This document shows positions 1 to 6,764 of a DNA stretch of 12,740 nt, piece by piece (the stretch's first letter is position 1; each line of letters starts with the position of its first letter). Where the stretch lies: contig JAFGND010000037.1 in the NCBI GenBank assembly GCA_016927185.1, forward strand, positions 1 to 12,740, in the 5' to 3' direction. The translations under genes were made by a program, and so were the position numbers. The notes beneath the pieces were generated by a model. The model was not told where the DNA came from, searched no databases, and saw nothing but the letters and a program-made list of their open reading frames with translations. The DNA is from Candidatus Coatesiibacteriota bacterium. GTDB lineage: Bacteria > JAFGND01.

Positions 1-30
1 TGTAATTATTTAGAATAATTATTTTTTCCC

Positions 31-59
31 TTGACAAAATCATAAAATATTCGTATATT
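31..59 (+). promoter_or_regulatory. Sigma70-type promoter
   Basis: TTGACA at 31-36 is followed by a 17-base spacer and TATATT at 54-59, the best consensus match in the window. It fires rightward into a stretch with no + strand gene, with an expected transcript start near 66. No + strand ORF of useful length follows before the oppositely oriented gene at 235, so the product is either an RNA or an antisense transcript. Confidence 0.6.
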
Positions 60-65
60 ATATGT

Positions 66-225
66 GAACGTTCCAAGTATCCATTTCCGAAAATATGTTT
101 CGAAATGATTGATACAGATAAGCTCCTTTATATGAAAATATATGAATGATTAATTAATAAGGAAAGCCCCTGTTTCCATAACCAGGGAGTCTGTCTTGAA
201 AGAGGCAGATTTCCCTGAAATGGAA
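66..225 (+). ncRNA. Candidate structured small RNA
   Basis: The region immediately follows the 31-59 promoter and folds well on the + strand. Hairpin A pairs 82-92 with 98-107 (10 bp, bulged C88, five-base loop). Hairpin B is a long stem in three helices: 174-179 with 220-225, 183-188 with 212-217, and 190-197 with 202-209, closed by a GAAA tetraloop at 198-201. The top helix uses two U-G pairs (194/205 and 197/202) that would be A-C mismatches on the other strand, which favours + strand RNA. No U-tract follows 225, so the 3' end is unclear and may run into the antisense of the next gene. No known RNA family is recognised. Hairpin B may instead only mark the end of the minus-strand gene. Confidence 0.4.
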
Positions 226-234
226 TAGAAAATA

Positions 235-432
235 TTATCTGATTTTCACAATCCTCTTGCATTCCATGCCGCTCTTCACTATATAAACTCCCTCTCTCCA
301 TTTACTTGTGTCAAGAGAATGTTTGCCTTTTCCCAACTTTATAATAAGCTGACCTGTAAGGGAATAGATTGCTCCTGATGATGGCAGGGAAACTGACAGG
401 CGGGTGGAGAAGGGGTTGGGATATGCGGAGAT
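235..432 (-). repeat. T9SS tail-coding inverted repeat, copy 1
   Basis: These 198 bases encode the last 65 codons plus stop of the propeller protein. They are clearly similar at DNA level to 11988-12185, which lies on the opposite strand. By ungapped hand alignment 53 of 65 encoded residues are identical. The two copies form a diverged inverted repeat flanking about 11.5 kb. Confidence 0.75.
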
Positions 433-1509
433 AGAAAGATCAGGTAGTTTTGCGCTAGATTTATCTTTCCTGAAATCCTGATAACTGTCTGTCTCGAGTG
501 CATATAGATATGTATCACAGCTCCCGAAATATAGTAATCCATTAAAAAGAGCTGGTGAAGAACGGACATAATTGCCTGTAATATATTTCCAGCTGAGAGT
601 GCCATCTGTTATATTTACTGCATACAGGTTGAAATCCTGACTGCCTGCATAAACTATATTATTATATGCAAGTGGTGATGATCTGAATGAATCTATTGCC
701 TGGAAACTCCATATGAAAGATCCATCTGAAGAATTCAGGGAATAGAGATCTATTCCTCCAGCCATATAGAGGATATTATCAAGAATGAAAGGAGTAGTCC
801 AGACATACTTGCTTGCCTGATATTTCCATTTAAGTGAACCATCAGATACATTCAAGGCATAGAGATAACTGTCCATGCTTCCAAAATATACAACGCTGTT
901 TTCTACAACTGGTGATGAATATATATAGTAATCTGTTTTGAATGTCCATTTCAATGCTCCATCAGTTTCATTAAGAGAATATAAATTGAAATCATCACTG
1001 CCAATATACAGGGATCCATCTGCCATGCAGGGACTGGAATATGTAATTGCTGCATTAGCCTTATATCTCCATCTAAGCGCACTATCTTCTATATCAACAG
1101 AATAAATATAGGTATCATGGCTTCCAAAGAAGATATATCCATTTGACAGGGAGGGAGAAGAATCAATTTTTCCATCAGTTTTATATCTCCATTTCAATGT
1201 CCCATCTGTGCAATTCAATGAATATAAATATGTATCATTGCTTCCTATATAAAGGCTTGCATCTGCTACAAGAGGTGAAGAATCTATTCCACCACCTGTT
1301 TTGTACTTCCATTTCAAAGTCCCGTCATAAGCATTTAGTGCATAAACATATGTATCATTGCTTCCGAAATAGACTTCACTTTCATTAATGAATGGGGATG
1401 AATAATCAATAGTTCCTTCAGTCTTATATCGCCACTTCAGCTCACCAGGAGCAGAAAAAAGAACTGATAATGAGAAAAGAATGATTGATGCAGTAACAAG
1501 AACTCTCAT
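235..1509 (-). CDS. Secreted PQQ-like beta-propeller protein with T9SS sorting domain
   Basis: This 424-residue protein is predicted to be exported and surface-anchored or secreted by the type IX system. Residues 1-19 form a signal peptide (positive start, hydrophobic core, SAPG near the cut). Residues about 24-345 hold eight repeats of roughly 40 residues, each with the pattern LKW-x-YKT, SSP, YxGS and LYALN-x-x-DGT. This is the PQQ_2/BamB-type propeller pattern, and eight copies suit one closed propeller. Residues 360-424 form a Por-type C-terminal sorting domain with PNPF, SLTGQL, REGVYIVK and a basic end. The start is supported by AGGAGG five to six bases upstream. Ligand or enzymatic activity cannot be read from the sequence; a binding or scaffold role is as likely as catalysis. 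It is transcribed alone in this window, divergently from the ABC operon. Confidence 0.9.
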   Translation of the reverse strand: MRVLVTASIILFSLSVLFSAPGELKWRYKTEGTIDYSSPFINESEVYFGSNDTYVYALNAYDGTLKWKYKTGGGIDSSPLVADASLYIGSNDTYLYSLNCTDGTLKWRYKTDGKIDSSPSLSNGYIFFGSHDTYIYSVDIEDSALRWRYKANAAITYSSPCMADGSLYIGSDDFNLYSLNETDGALKWTFKTDYYIYSSPVVENSVVYFGSMDSYLYALNVSDGSLKWKYQASKYVWTTPFILDNILYMAGGIDLYSLNSSDGSFIWSFQAIDSFRSSPLAYNNIVYAGSQDFNLYAVNITDGTLSWKYITGNYVRSSPALFNGLLYFGSCDTYLYALETDSYQDFRKDKSSAKLPDLSISAYPNPFSTRLSVSLPSSGAIYSLTGQLIIKLGKGKHSLDTSKWREGVYIVKSGMECKRIVKIR

Positions 1510-1572
1510 GAAAACCTCCTTGATTGCTTCTACAAAACCTTGTAAAAACGTTGTTCCTGTTGAATAAATAAT

Positions 1573-1677
1573 ATGTCAAGAAGTAAAACACGGAAACCTC
1601 AATCTAGCCATAGACATGATGAGCTGAATTATGAGGAAATGATAGTAAAGGAGAGAAGAAATCAGAGACTAAAATGA
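1573..1677 (+). other. Doubtful 34-codon ORF
   Basis: An ATG at 1573 opens a 34-codon frame ending in TGA at 1675-1677. The peptide is strongly charged, rich in Arg, Lys and Glu, and not recognised. There is no Shine-Dalgarno sequence and the start overlaps the possible -35 box of the opposite-strand propeller gene. It is listed because it is the only tidy frame in the 1510-1820 gap; it may be chance or a gene remnant. The rest of that gap shows only a small TCACT/AGTGA hairpin around 1711-1723. Confidence 0.12.
1574..1579 (-). promoter_or_regulatory. Possible -35 box of the propeller gene
   Basis: TTGACA on the minus strand lies 70 bases upstream of the propeller start codon, which would leave a leader of about 35 bases containing the ribosome binding site. 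No good TATAAT is seen 16-18 bases downstream. A short inverted repeat, TACAA-AACC-TTGTA at 1531-1544, sits between this box and the gene and could be an operator or a leader hairpin. Confidence 0.3.
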
Positions 1678-1823
1678 GTAAAAGCTATTTGCTGAATTAC
1701 TGTAGATAAATCACTTTCAGTGAAGCCTTCTTTTTATCCAACTTAATTCCTTGAATAGCATATCTTTTCATTTCTTGCTATCTGAAATTATCTGAGATTT
1801 TCCAAGTCTATTTTATTTATATC

Positions 1824-1829
1824 TTGACA
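1824..1829 (+). promoter_or_regulatory. Possible -35 box of the ABC operon leader
   Basis: TTGACA lies 35 bases upstream of the leader ORF start at 1859. With normal promoter geometry transcription would begin at or beside that ATG, giving a leaderless leader peptide. The -10 region is not consensus, so this is a weak promoter call resting mainly on the -35 match and the position. Other promoters further upstream are possible. Confidence 0.35.
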
Positions 1830-1858
1830 TAAAACACGTTCTTTTGAAAGCACAAAAC

Positions 1859-1903
1859 ATGATTTTAAAGTTAGGAACTGCCTTTCCCAATTGCTTCTGT
1901 TGA
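1859..1903 (+). CDS. Putative 14-residue attenuator leader peptide
   Basis: The frame reads MILKLGTAFPNCFC and stops at TGA 1901-1903. A weak GAAAG lies eight bases before the ATG. Codons 8-11 overlap the left arm (1880-1890) of a segment able to pair with 1921-1930. A ribosome that finishes this ORF would therefore cover the left arm and let the terminator at 1926-1950 form. A ribosome held near the first codons would leave it free. This is the geometry expected for ribosome-mediated attenuation, known for the Bacillus bmrCD exporter and several antibiotic resistance genes. The peptide itself matches nothing I know, and its translation is inferred. Confidence 0.4.
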   Translation: MILKLGTAFPNCFC

Positions 1904-1930
1904 AGAAGAATATTTTTTGTTTGGGAAGGC
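1880..1930 (+). promoter_or_regulatory. Antiterminator pairing in the ABC operon leader
   Basis: GCCTTTCCCAA (1880-1890) pairs with TTGGGAAGGC (1921-1930) over ten base pairs with one bulged U at 1885. A small CTTCT/AGAAG hairpin (1894-1898 with 1904-1908) lies inside. The right arm shares AAGGC (1926-1930) with the terminator stem, so the two folds cannot coexist. The arrangement is visible in the sequence; its regulatory use is inferred. Confidence 0.5.
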
Positions 1931-1950
1931 TAATTGAATTAGCCTTTTTT
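1926..1950 (+). terminator. Intrinsic terminator inside the ABC operon leader
   Basis: AAGGCTAA (1926-1933) pairs perfectly with TTAGCCTT (1939-1946) around a TTGAA loop, followed by a U-run through 1950 and another T-rich stretch to 1955. No + strand gene of normal size ends upstream, so this terminator stands between a promoter and the ABC genes rather than behind a gene. That placement points to attenuation. Confidence 0.75.
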
Positions 1951-1979
1951 GTTTTATTAATTATTGAAAGGAGAAAAAA

Positions 1980-2132
1980 ATGGAAAACCAAATTCAACGA
2001 AAAATGATTGTAAGACTAGATATGTTTGGTAGCATTGTAAATGGATTTAATGAAGGCAGGTATTTAAAAATTCTGTATCGAAGGAAGGAAAAACCATGGA
2101 AACGAAACAAAAAAATAGCACTCGCCTTTTAA
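1980..2132 (+). CDS. Possible 50-residue basic protein overlapping the ABC gene start
   Basis: An ATG at 1980 follows a strong GAAAGGAG six bases upstream and opens 50 codons ending at TAA 2130-2132. The frame overlaps the first 37 bases of the ABC gene at 2096 in another register. The product is basic (KRNKK and RRKEK near the end), soluble-looking and not recognised. It sits directly behind the leader terminator, so it would be controlled with the exporter. It could be a second leader whose translation sets access to the ABC start, a small partner protein, or a chance frame downstream of a real ribosome binding site. The good Shine-Dalgarno sequence is the main support. Confidence 0.35.
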   Translation: MENQIQRKMIVRLDMFGSIVNGFNEGRYLKILYRRKEKPWKRNKKIALAF

Positions 2133-3883
2133 TATCCTGGCTACTATCTTATCTCAAGAACTACAAGAGACTTGCAGTCAGTATTGTACTGCTCTATCTT
2201 GCAGTCCTGGCATTCGAACTTGCTCTCCCAAGAATTCTTGGTATCATAATTGATAAAATCCAGAGTTCAACTACTAATATTGACAGATATGTTTTAACTG
2301 GATCAATTATTTACTTTGGATTGACTATTCTTAAAAGCATTTCAGAATTCGGAAGGGGAATACTCAATACAAAGCTGAACCAGCTTATAATTGCAAACCT
2401 GAGAGTTGACTTGTTCAAGAAAGTTGCTTATATGCCATTTTCTTTTCATGACAAGACAAGCTCAGGAGAGCTTATTACAAGAGGCTGCCGTGATGTAGAG
2501 AAAATCGCAGCTTTTTATTCCCAGGTCATGCTAGTTGGTGGCGAGGCAGTACTTCTGCTTCTGGGAACTGCAGTAATGCTTGTTTATCTTCAACCATTAT
2601 TGAGTATTGCAGCATTGTTAAGCATTTGCCCATCGATAGTAGCAATTGTGATATTCACAGGTAAATTACGTCCGTTATGGAGAAAAGTGGATGATACATA
2701 TGATTCCGTGACAAATGTTGTTCAGGAAAATGTATCTGGTGTAAGAGTTGTGAAAGCATTTAATGCACAAAATCGTGAGGAGGTAAAATTTGAGTTTAGA
2801 ATTAATAATTTTGTAAACGAATTGATAAAGGCAGTTGACTACTGGACAAAATTTATAATGCTGCCTGGAACATTATTCAATGTATCAATTCCGGTAGTAT
2901 TTCTTGCTGGATGTTATTTAAATTCAAAAGGTTATCTGACTGTGGGTTCTATAACAACAGCAATATTGTATCTAACGAATATCTCAAGAAGGATGAGGAT
3001 CATTGAACACTTGATAGATGTATTCCAGACAAGTGTTGCAAGTGCAGACAGGATTTATGAAATATTGACAAGAGAAGTTGATATAAAGAATTCCGAAAAA
3101 GCAGGTTCTTTCCCATCTAAACCTGAGATATGCATAAAGGATCTTACATTCGGTTATGAAAAGGAAAAGCCTGTACTGAAAAATCTCAACATAAGTATAC
3201 CTTATGGTAACAATATTGCCCTTTTCGGGAAAACCGGAGTTGGAAAAAGCACACTAATAAAGCTTCTTTCCAGATTCTATGCACCTGATTCAGGAAGCAT
3301 AAAGGTGAATGGTATAGATCTCGAAAATATTGATTTGCATGAACTCCGAAGGAAAATCAACATTGTATTCCAGGAAGCTTTCCTTTTCAATTCAACCATA
3401 TCTGAAAACATAAGCTTCGGATTGCCTGATGCATCATGCGAGACAATAAAAGAGGCAGCAGATGCAGCTTCTGCACATGATTTCATCGAGGAACTGAAAG
3501 ACAAATATGACACTATAATCGGTGAACGAGGTATATCGCTTTCAGGAGGACAGAAGCAAAGGATATCTCTGGCAAGAGCATTCATAATGAAACCACCTGT
3601 TCTCGTGCTTGATGATACCACATCGGCAGTAGATAGCATAACAGAAAAAGAGATTAGAGATGCTATAAACAGGATATCTAGAGGAAGGACGACAATAATA
3701 ATAAGCCAGAGGATAACAAGTGTACAGAATTGTGACATGATTTATGTGCTTGATAAGCAAAATGGTCATGCTGCAGGAATTGTTCAGATGGGAAAACATG
3801 AGGATCTCATAAGTATTCCTGGAGTATATCAGGAAGTGTATTTTGATCAAATTCTTGATGCAGCAGACAAGAAGGAGGCTTGA
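2096..3883 (+). CDS. ABC exporter half-transporter, degenerate-site subunit
   Basis: This 595-residue protein fuses an N-terminal six-helix ABC_membrane domain (about 15-310) to an ATP-binding domain (about 345-585). Visible motifs are Walker A GKTGVGKST 378-386, Q-loop Gln426, a canonical LSGGQ signature 482-486, and Walker B ending in Asp506. The catalytic Glu position is Asp507 and the H-loop His is Gln538. These two changes mark the degenerate-site subunit of heterodimeric exporters such as TM287/288 and BmrCD. It should pair with the product of the next gene, which starts one base after this stop. Likely substrates are hydrophobic drugs or lipids, by family only. The start has GAAGGA just upstream. 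Expression is probably controlled by the terminator at 1926-1950. Confidence 0.93.
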   Translation: METKQKNSTRLLISWLLSYLKNYKRLAVSIVLLYLAVLAFELALPRILGIIIDKIQSSTTNIDRYVLTGSIIYFGLTILKSISEFGRGILNTKLNQLIIANLRVDLFKKVAYMPFSFHDKTSSGELITRGCRDVEKIAAFYSQVMLVGGEAVLLLLGTAVMLVYLQPLLSIAALLSICPSIVAIVIFTGKLRPLWRKVDDTYDSVTNVVQENVSGVRVVKAFNAQNREEVKFEFRINNFVNELIKAVDYWTKFIMLPGTLFNVSIPVVFLAGCYLNSKGYLTVGSITTAILYLTNISRRMRIIEHLIDVFQTSVASADRIYEILTREVDIKNSEKAGSFPSKPEICIKDLTFGYEKEKPVLKNLNISIPYGNNIALFGKTGVGKSTLIKLLSRFYAPDSGSIKVNGIDLENIDLHELRRKINIVFQEAFLFNSTISENISFGLPDASCETIKEAADAASAHDFIEELKDKYDTIIGERGISLSGGQKQRISLARAFIMKPPVLVLDDTTSAVDSITEKEIRDAINRISRGRTTIIISQRITSVQNCDMIYVLDKQNGHAAGIVQMGKHEDLISIPGVYQEVYFDQILDAADKKEA

Positions 3884-3884
3884 T

Positions 3885-5684
3885 ATGAGTATTGATATTG
3901 AACTTGAAGAACAGTTTGCAAGAACAAGCCTTAAAAGATCAACTTTGAAAAGGGTTTTGAAATTCATGCTTCCCTACAAAGCGCCAATAATTTTGAGTCT
4001 TGTAATGGAACTGCTATATGTAGGAGCAGAAATTCTCCCTCCTCATTTGATAAAGATGGGAATTGATAAGTACTTGCCAGACGGGAATTTCAATATGATT
4101 TTCATACTGGCACTGATATACCTTCTGAGCATATTGACTTTATGGTCAATTGCTTATATACAAATAAAACTTGTTGTAAAAGCTGGCTTCAGTTTTCTTA
4201 CTGATTTAAGAAAAGCCTTGTTTCACAAGCTTCAGGAGTTATCACTTTCCTATTTTGACAAGACAAAGGAAGGCAGAATTATCTCAAGGATAGACAGGGA
4301 TGTAGAGAATCTTGAAGAACCTCTCATCTGGGGTCCTTTCAGCATTGTGAATAGCTTTTTCAGCATTTTACTAGTTAGCTATATTATGGTAAACTACAGT
4401 TTGAAACTAAGCCTTGCAACACTTGCTGTGCTGCCTCCACTCCTTGTAGCAACCGAAATCTTCAGAAGAAAAGGACTGGAAGCATTCAGGAAAGTCAAGG
4501 AAGGTTTATCAATAATAACTGCCGAATATGCTGAGTCAATTAATGGAGTCAGGGTAATCCAGGCTTATGCTATGGAAAAGCAAAGGATTGCAAGATTCCA
4601 GGGTGTTAATGATCTCTACATAAAACAGGTCCTGGATGTAAGCAGACTGCAGAACACATATCTTCCCATTACAACTGCACTTTATGGTGCTGCAATTGCA
4701 ATAATTCTATTCTATGGAGCATATCTAGTATCCATAAAGGAGATAGGTATAGGTGTACTTACTGCCTTCATACTTTATCTCGGGCAGTTCTTTGGTCCAA
4801 TCAGATGGCTTTCATCACTTTACAGTGAACTGCTGTCTGCGTCAGCTGCCCTGGAGAGAATTTTCCTGTTACTTGATACAAGCCCGGATATCAAAGACAG
4901 GGAAGGAGTTACGGAATTACCAAGGATAAAGGGAGATGTCTCCTTCGAGAATGTGTACTTCAATTATGACAGGGAGCAGGAAGAACCATGGACACTTGCA
5001 GATTTCAATCTCTTGGTTAGATCCGGGGAACAGATAGCCATTGTCGGTCCAACAGGTGCAGGTAAAACCACTATTATCAATCTGTTATCGCATTTTTATG
5101 AACCTCAGAAAGGATCCATAAAAATCGATGGCTTTAATTTGCAGGATATCTCCCTTTCAAGCCTTAGAAAACAGCTTGGAATAGTCCTTCAGGATAATTT
5201 CCTTTTCTCCGGGACAGTAATGGATAACCTTAAATACAGCAGACCGGATGTTGCAGATGAGGAAGTAATAAAGGCTGCAAAAGCTTTGGGCAGTCATGAC
5301 ATAATAAGCGGACTTTCAGATGGATATAATACTAAAGTTTCCGGCAGAGGAGAAGGACTATCACTTGGTGAAAAGCAGTTGATATGCTTTACCAGGATAT
5401 TTCTTGCCAATCCGAGAATACTTATTCTGGATGAAGCTACAAGTGCTGTTGATACAATTACTGAACGTATTGTACAGGAGGCATTCAATAAACTGATTGC
5501 AGGAAGGACTTCATTTATTATTGCTCACAGACTGAGTACTATAAGGAATGCAGACAGAATAATAGTGATTGAAAAAGATGATGCAGGTAATGGTTATCTG
5601 CTAGAGGAAGGAACTCATGAAGAGCTTATAAGAACAGATAGCAAGTATGCAAGTCTTTACAAGGATTATATAAGAGCTAATTGA
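3885..5684 (+). CDS. ABC exporter half-transporter, catalytic-site subunit
   Basis: The product is 599 residues from the ATG at 3885, chosen because GAAGGAGG lies six bases upstream and the preceding gene stops at 3883. An in-frame ATG at 3843 lies inside that gene and lacks such a site. The domain order is ABC_membrane (about 30-320) and ABC ATPase (about 355-595). Walker A GPTGAGKTT is at 388-396, Q-loop Gln436, Walker B ILILDE with catalytic Glu517, and H-loop His548, all intact. Its signature is LSLGE (492-496) instead of LSGGQ. It therefore supplies the working Walker motifs while the partner supplies the working signature, as in TM288/BmrD-type subunits. A fragment matching its last codons occurs at 6626-6721. 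Confidence 0.94.
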   Translation: MSIDIELEEQFARTSLKRSTLKRVLKFMLPYKAPIILSLVMELLYVGAEILPPHLIKMGIDKYLPDGNFNMIFILALIYLLSILTLWSIAYIQIKLVVKAGFSFLTDLRKALFHKLQELSLSYFDKTKEGRIISRIDRDVENLEEPLIWGPFSIVNSFFSILLVSYIMVNYSLKLSLATLAVLPPLLVATEIFRRKGLEAFRKVKEGLSIITAEYAESINGVRVIQAYAMEKQRIARFQGVNDLYIKQVLDVSRLQNTYLPITTALYGAAIAIILFYGAYLVSIKEIGIGVLTAFILYLGQFFGPIRWLSSLYSELLSASAALERIFLLLDTSPDIKDREGVTELPRIKGDVSFENVYFNYDREQEEPWTLADFNLLVRSGEQIAIVGPTGAGKTTIINLLSHFYEPQKGSIKIDGFNLQDISLSSLRKQLGIVLQDNFLFSGTVMDNLKYSRPDVADEEVIKAAKALGSHDIISGLSDGYNTKVSGRGEGLSLGEKQLICFTRIFLANPRILILDEATSAVDTITERIVQEAFNKLIAGRTSFIIAHRLSTIRNADRIIVIEKDDAGNGYLLEEGTHEELIRTDSKYASLYKDYIRAN

Positions 5685-5696
5685 GATTATTCATAG

Positions 5697-5728
5697 AAAC
5701 AAGGATGGGAAACAACCCGTCCTTGTTT
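5697..5728 (+). terminator. Hairpin closing the ABC operon
   Basis: AAACAAGGATGGG (5697-5709) pairs with 5716-5728 over 13 base pairs with one T-G wobble and a six-base loop, starting 12 bases after the ABC stop. Only a weak T-run follows, so it may terminate poorly alone or protect the mRNA 3' end. It can fold on either strand and lies between convergent genes. Confidence 0.6.
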
Positions 5729-5759
5729 GAAATGAGTTCTTATTATGAAATGAATGTTT

Positions 5760-6362
5760 TCAAATCTTGTTTTTGTTTCTTTTCTCTTTATCCTTATCAA
5801 AAAGATACTTTCCTACTGCAAAAAGAACAGCCAATAAAGCCATTATCCACATGGATGATTTCCTGGTTAATATATCCATAACTTTTTTGTTTCTTATGAA
5901 AGACAGTATTCTCTCAGTAAGTCCAACCATTACTATTAAAACCACATATTTATTGATTTTGTAGGAAGCAATTCTTAAACCATCTTTTACTCCATTTTCA
6001 TCATCCTTGCCTATCTTCTTCACGATCCAGAATTTTCCAGCACTTTTGTCTCCAGACATGTTCTTCCTGGCTTTTTCGAAAAAACGTTTTCTTGATCTTT
6101 GGATATAATAATAAGCCAGAAAAATATCAAAAGCTATTACTATCCCGAAATATTTGTCATAGTTTGTTTTCCTGAAAGGACTCATATGGTTTATTAAATA
6201 TGTCGAAATTAATAGAGACAAGATAATAAGGGCAACTATAATTATGAATACAGTATATTCTGATTTTATTTCCTGCATCTCTTCTTCTGATTTATTATCA
6301 TCAGATCCAGAGAGGTCCTTGAATAACCAATCCCATTTGCTACTTTTTTTCTTCTGGGTCAT
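5760..6362 (-). CDS. Hypothetical four-helix membrane protein
   Basis: This 200-residue protein is not recognised. It starts with a charged cytoplasmic-looking segment (1-35, Lys then Asp/Glu rich). Likely membrane helices lie at about 36-57, 71-88, 138-156 and 170-188, and the tail is lysine-rich (189-200). The loop between helices 2 and 3 (about 89-135) is basic and hydrophilic. Arg/Lys-rich flanks fit a cytoplasmic location for both ends and for that loop. The ribosome binding site is weak (an A-rich AAAAGAA is all that is seen). The gene runs opposite to the ABC operon, sits between the exporter and the fragment of a second exporter copy, and has no obvious operon partner. Its role is unknown. 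Confidence 0.7.
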   Translation of the reverse strand: MTQKKKSSKWDWLFKDLSGSDDNKSEEEMQEIKSEYTVFIIIVALIILSLLISTYLINHMSPFRKTNYDKYFGIVIAFDIFLAYYYIQRSRKRFFEKARKNMSGDKSAGKFWIVKKIGKDDENGVKDGLRIASYKINKYVVLIVMVGLTERILSFIRNKKVMDILTRKSSMWIMALLAVLFAVGKYLFDKDKEKRNKNKI

Positions 6363-6625
6363 TAATCAATTCTTTTTATTCATTTCATTGATATAAAGTT
6401 ATAACACAAGCTAAACTTCTTGTTGCATATGTTTTGCATTTCTTTATGAAATCACTCATAATCTGACAAATAGTTTATACTACTTAGGTATTTTTTTAGT
6501 ATTCATTTGTCAAGAAGATTAATCTGAATTTGAAGTTCATTCTTTAAATAATCATTAATCTGTTGGTAAGAATCCATTATTATTTTTTACTATTTATGTT
6601 TGTTGATATCAATGGAAGACAATTA
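6363..6625. other. AT-rich intergenic stretch
   Basis: No ORF or RNA fold is convincing here. A minus-strand TTGACA at 6509-6514 could be a -35 box for the membrane protein gene, but it lies about 150 bases from that start and has no clear -10. The stretch may contain further decayed remains of the ABC duplication too diverged to see by eye. Confidence 0.4.
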
Positions 6626-6721
6626 AATGGTATTAGATAAGATGAAAGTACTCATGACGAGTTTATAAGAACAGACAGCAAGTATGCAAGTCTTTACAGG
6701 AATCAATTAGACCTAATTGAT
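6626..6721 (+). pseudogene. Remnant of a second ABC transporter gene, 3' end only
   Basis: The frame from 6626 reads N-G-I-R-stop-D-E-S-T-H-D-E-F-I-R-T-D-S-K-Y and continues A-S-L-Y. This parallels residues near the C-terminus of the ABC subunit ending at 5684 (N-G-Y-L-L-E-E-G-T-H-E-E-L-I-R-T-D-S). Bases 6650-6698 match 5613-5661 at 46 of 49 positions, and both segments end in CTAATTGA-like sequence. An in-frame TAA at 6638-6640 and the absence of the rest of the gene show it is dead. The high match including silent positions suggests a fairly recent duplication followed by deletion, with the membrane protein gene lying between the two copies. Confidence 0.8.
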
Positions 6722-6734
6722 TATAGAAGAAAAG

Positions 6735-6764
6735 ATAGGGGGGCAGCAAATAAACAGCCCCTAT
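6735..6764 (-). terminator. Terminator of the arsenic operon
   Basis: On the minus strand ATAGGGG (6764-6758) pairs with CCCCTAT (6741-6735), with extra unpaired C residues toward the loop, followed by a T/C-rich run. The left arm includes the arsC stop codon. The hairpin can also form on the + strand. Confidence 0.55.

Noticed and set aside
235-1509. True PQQ-dependent dehydrogenase
   Set aside because: Only the propeller repeats are visible; no cofactor-binding or catalytic residues or expected length (above 550 residues) are present.
1865-1890. T-box-like sequence upstream of the terminator
   Set aside because: Only about eight of thirteen fixed T-box positions match, no specifier stem is evident, and the downstream genes are not related to amino acids or tRNA charging.
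3277-3738. A 153-codon minus-strand frame inside the first ABC gene
   Set aside because: It is an antisense shadow of a well-conserved ATPase domain with no ribosome binding site or recognisable protein.
3843-3884. An upstream ATG extending the second ABC subunit by 14 residues
   Set aside because: It lies inside the previous gene without a ribosome binding site, whereas ATG 3885 has GAAGGAGG six bases upstream.
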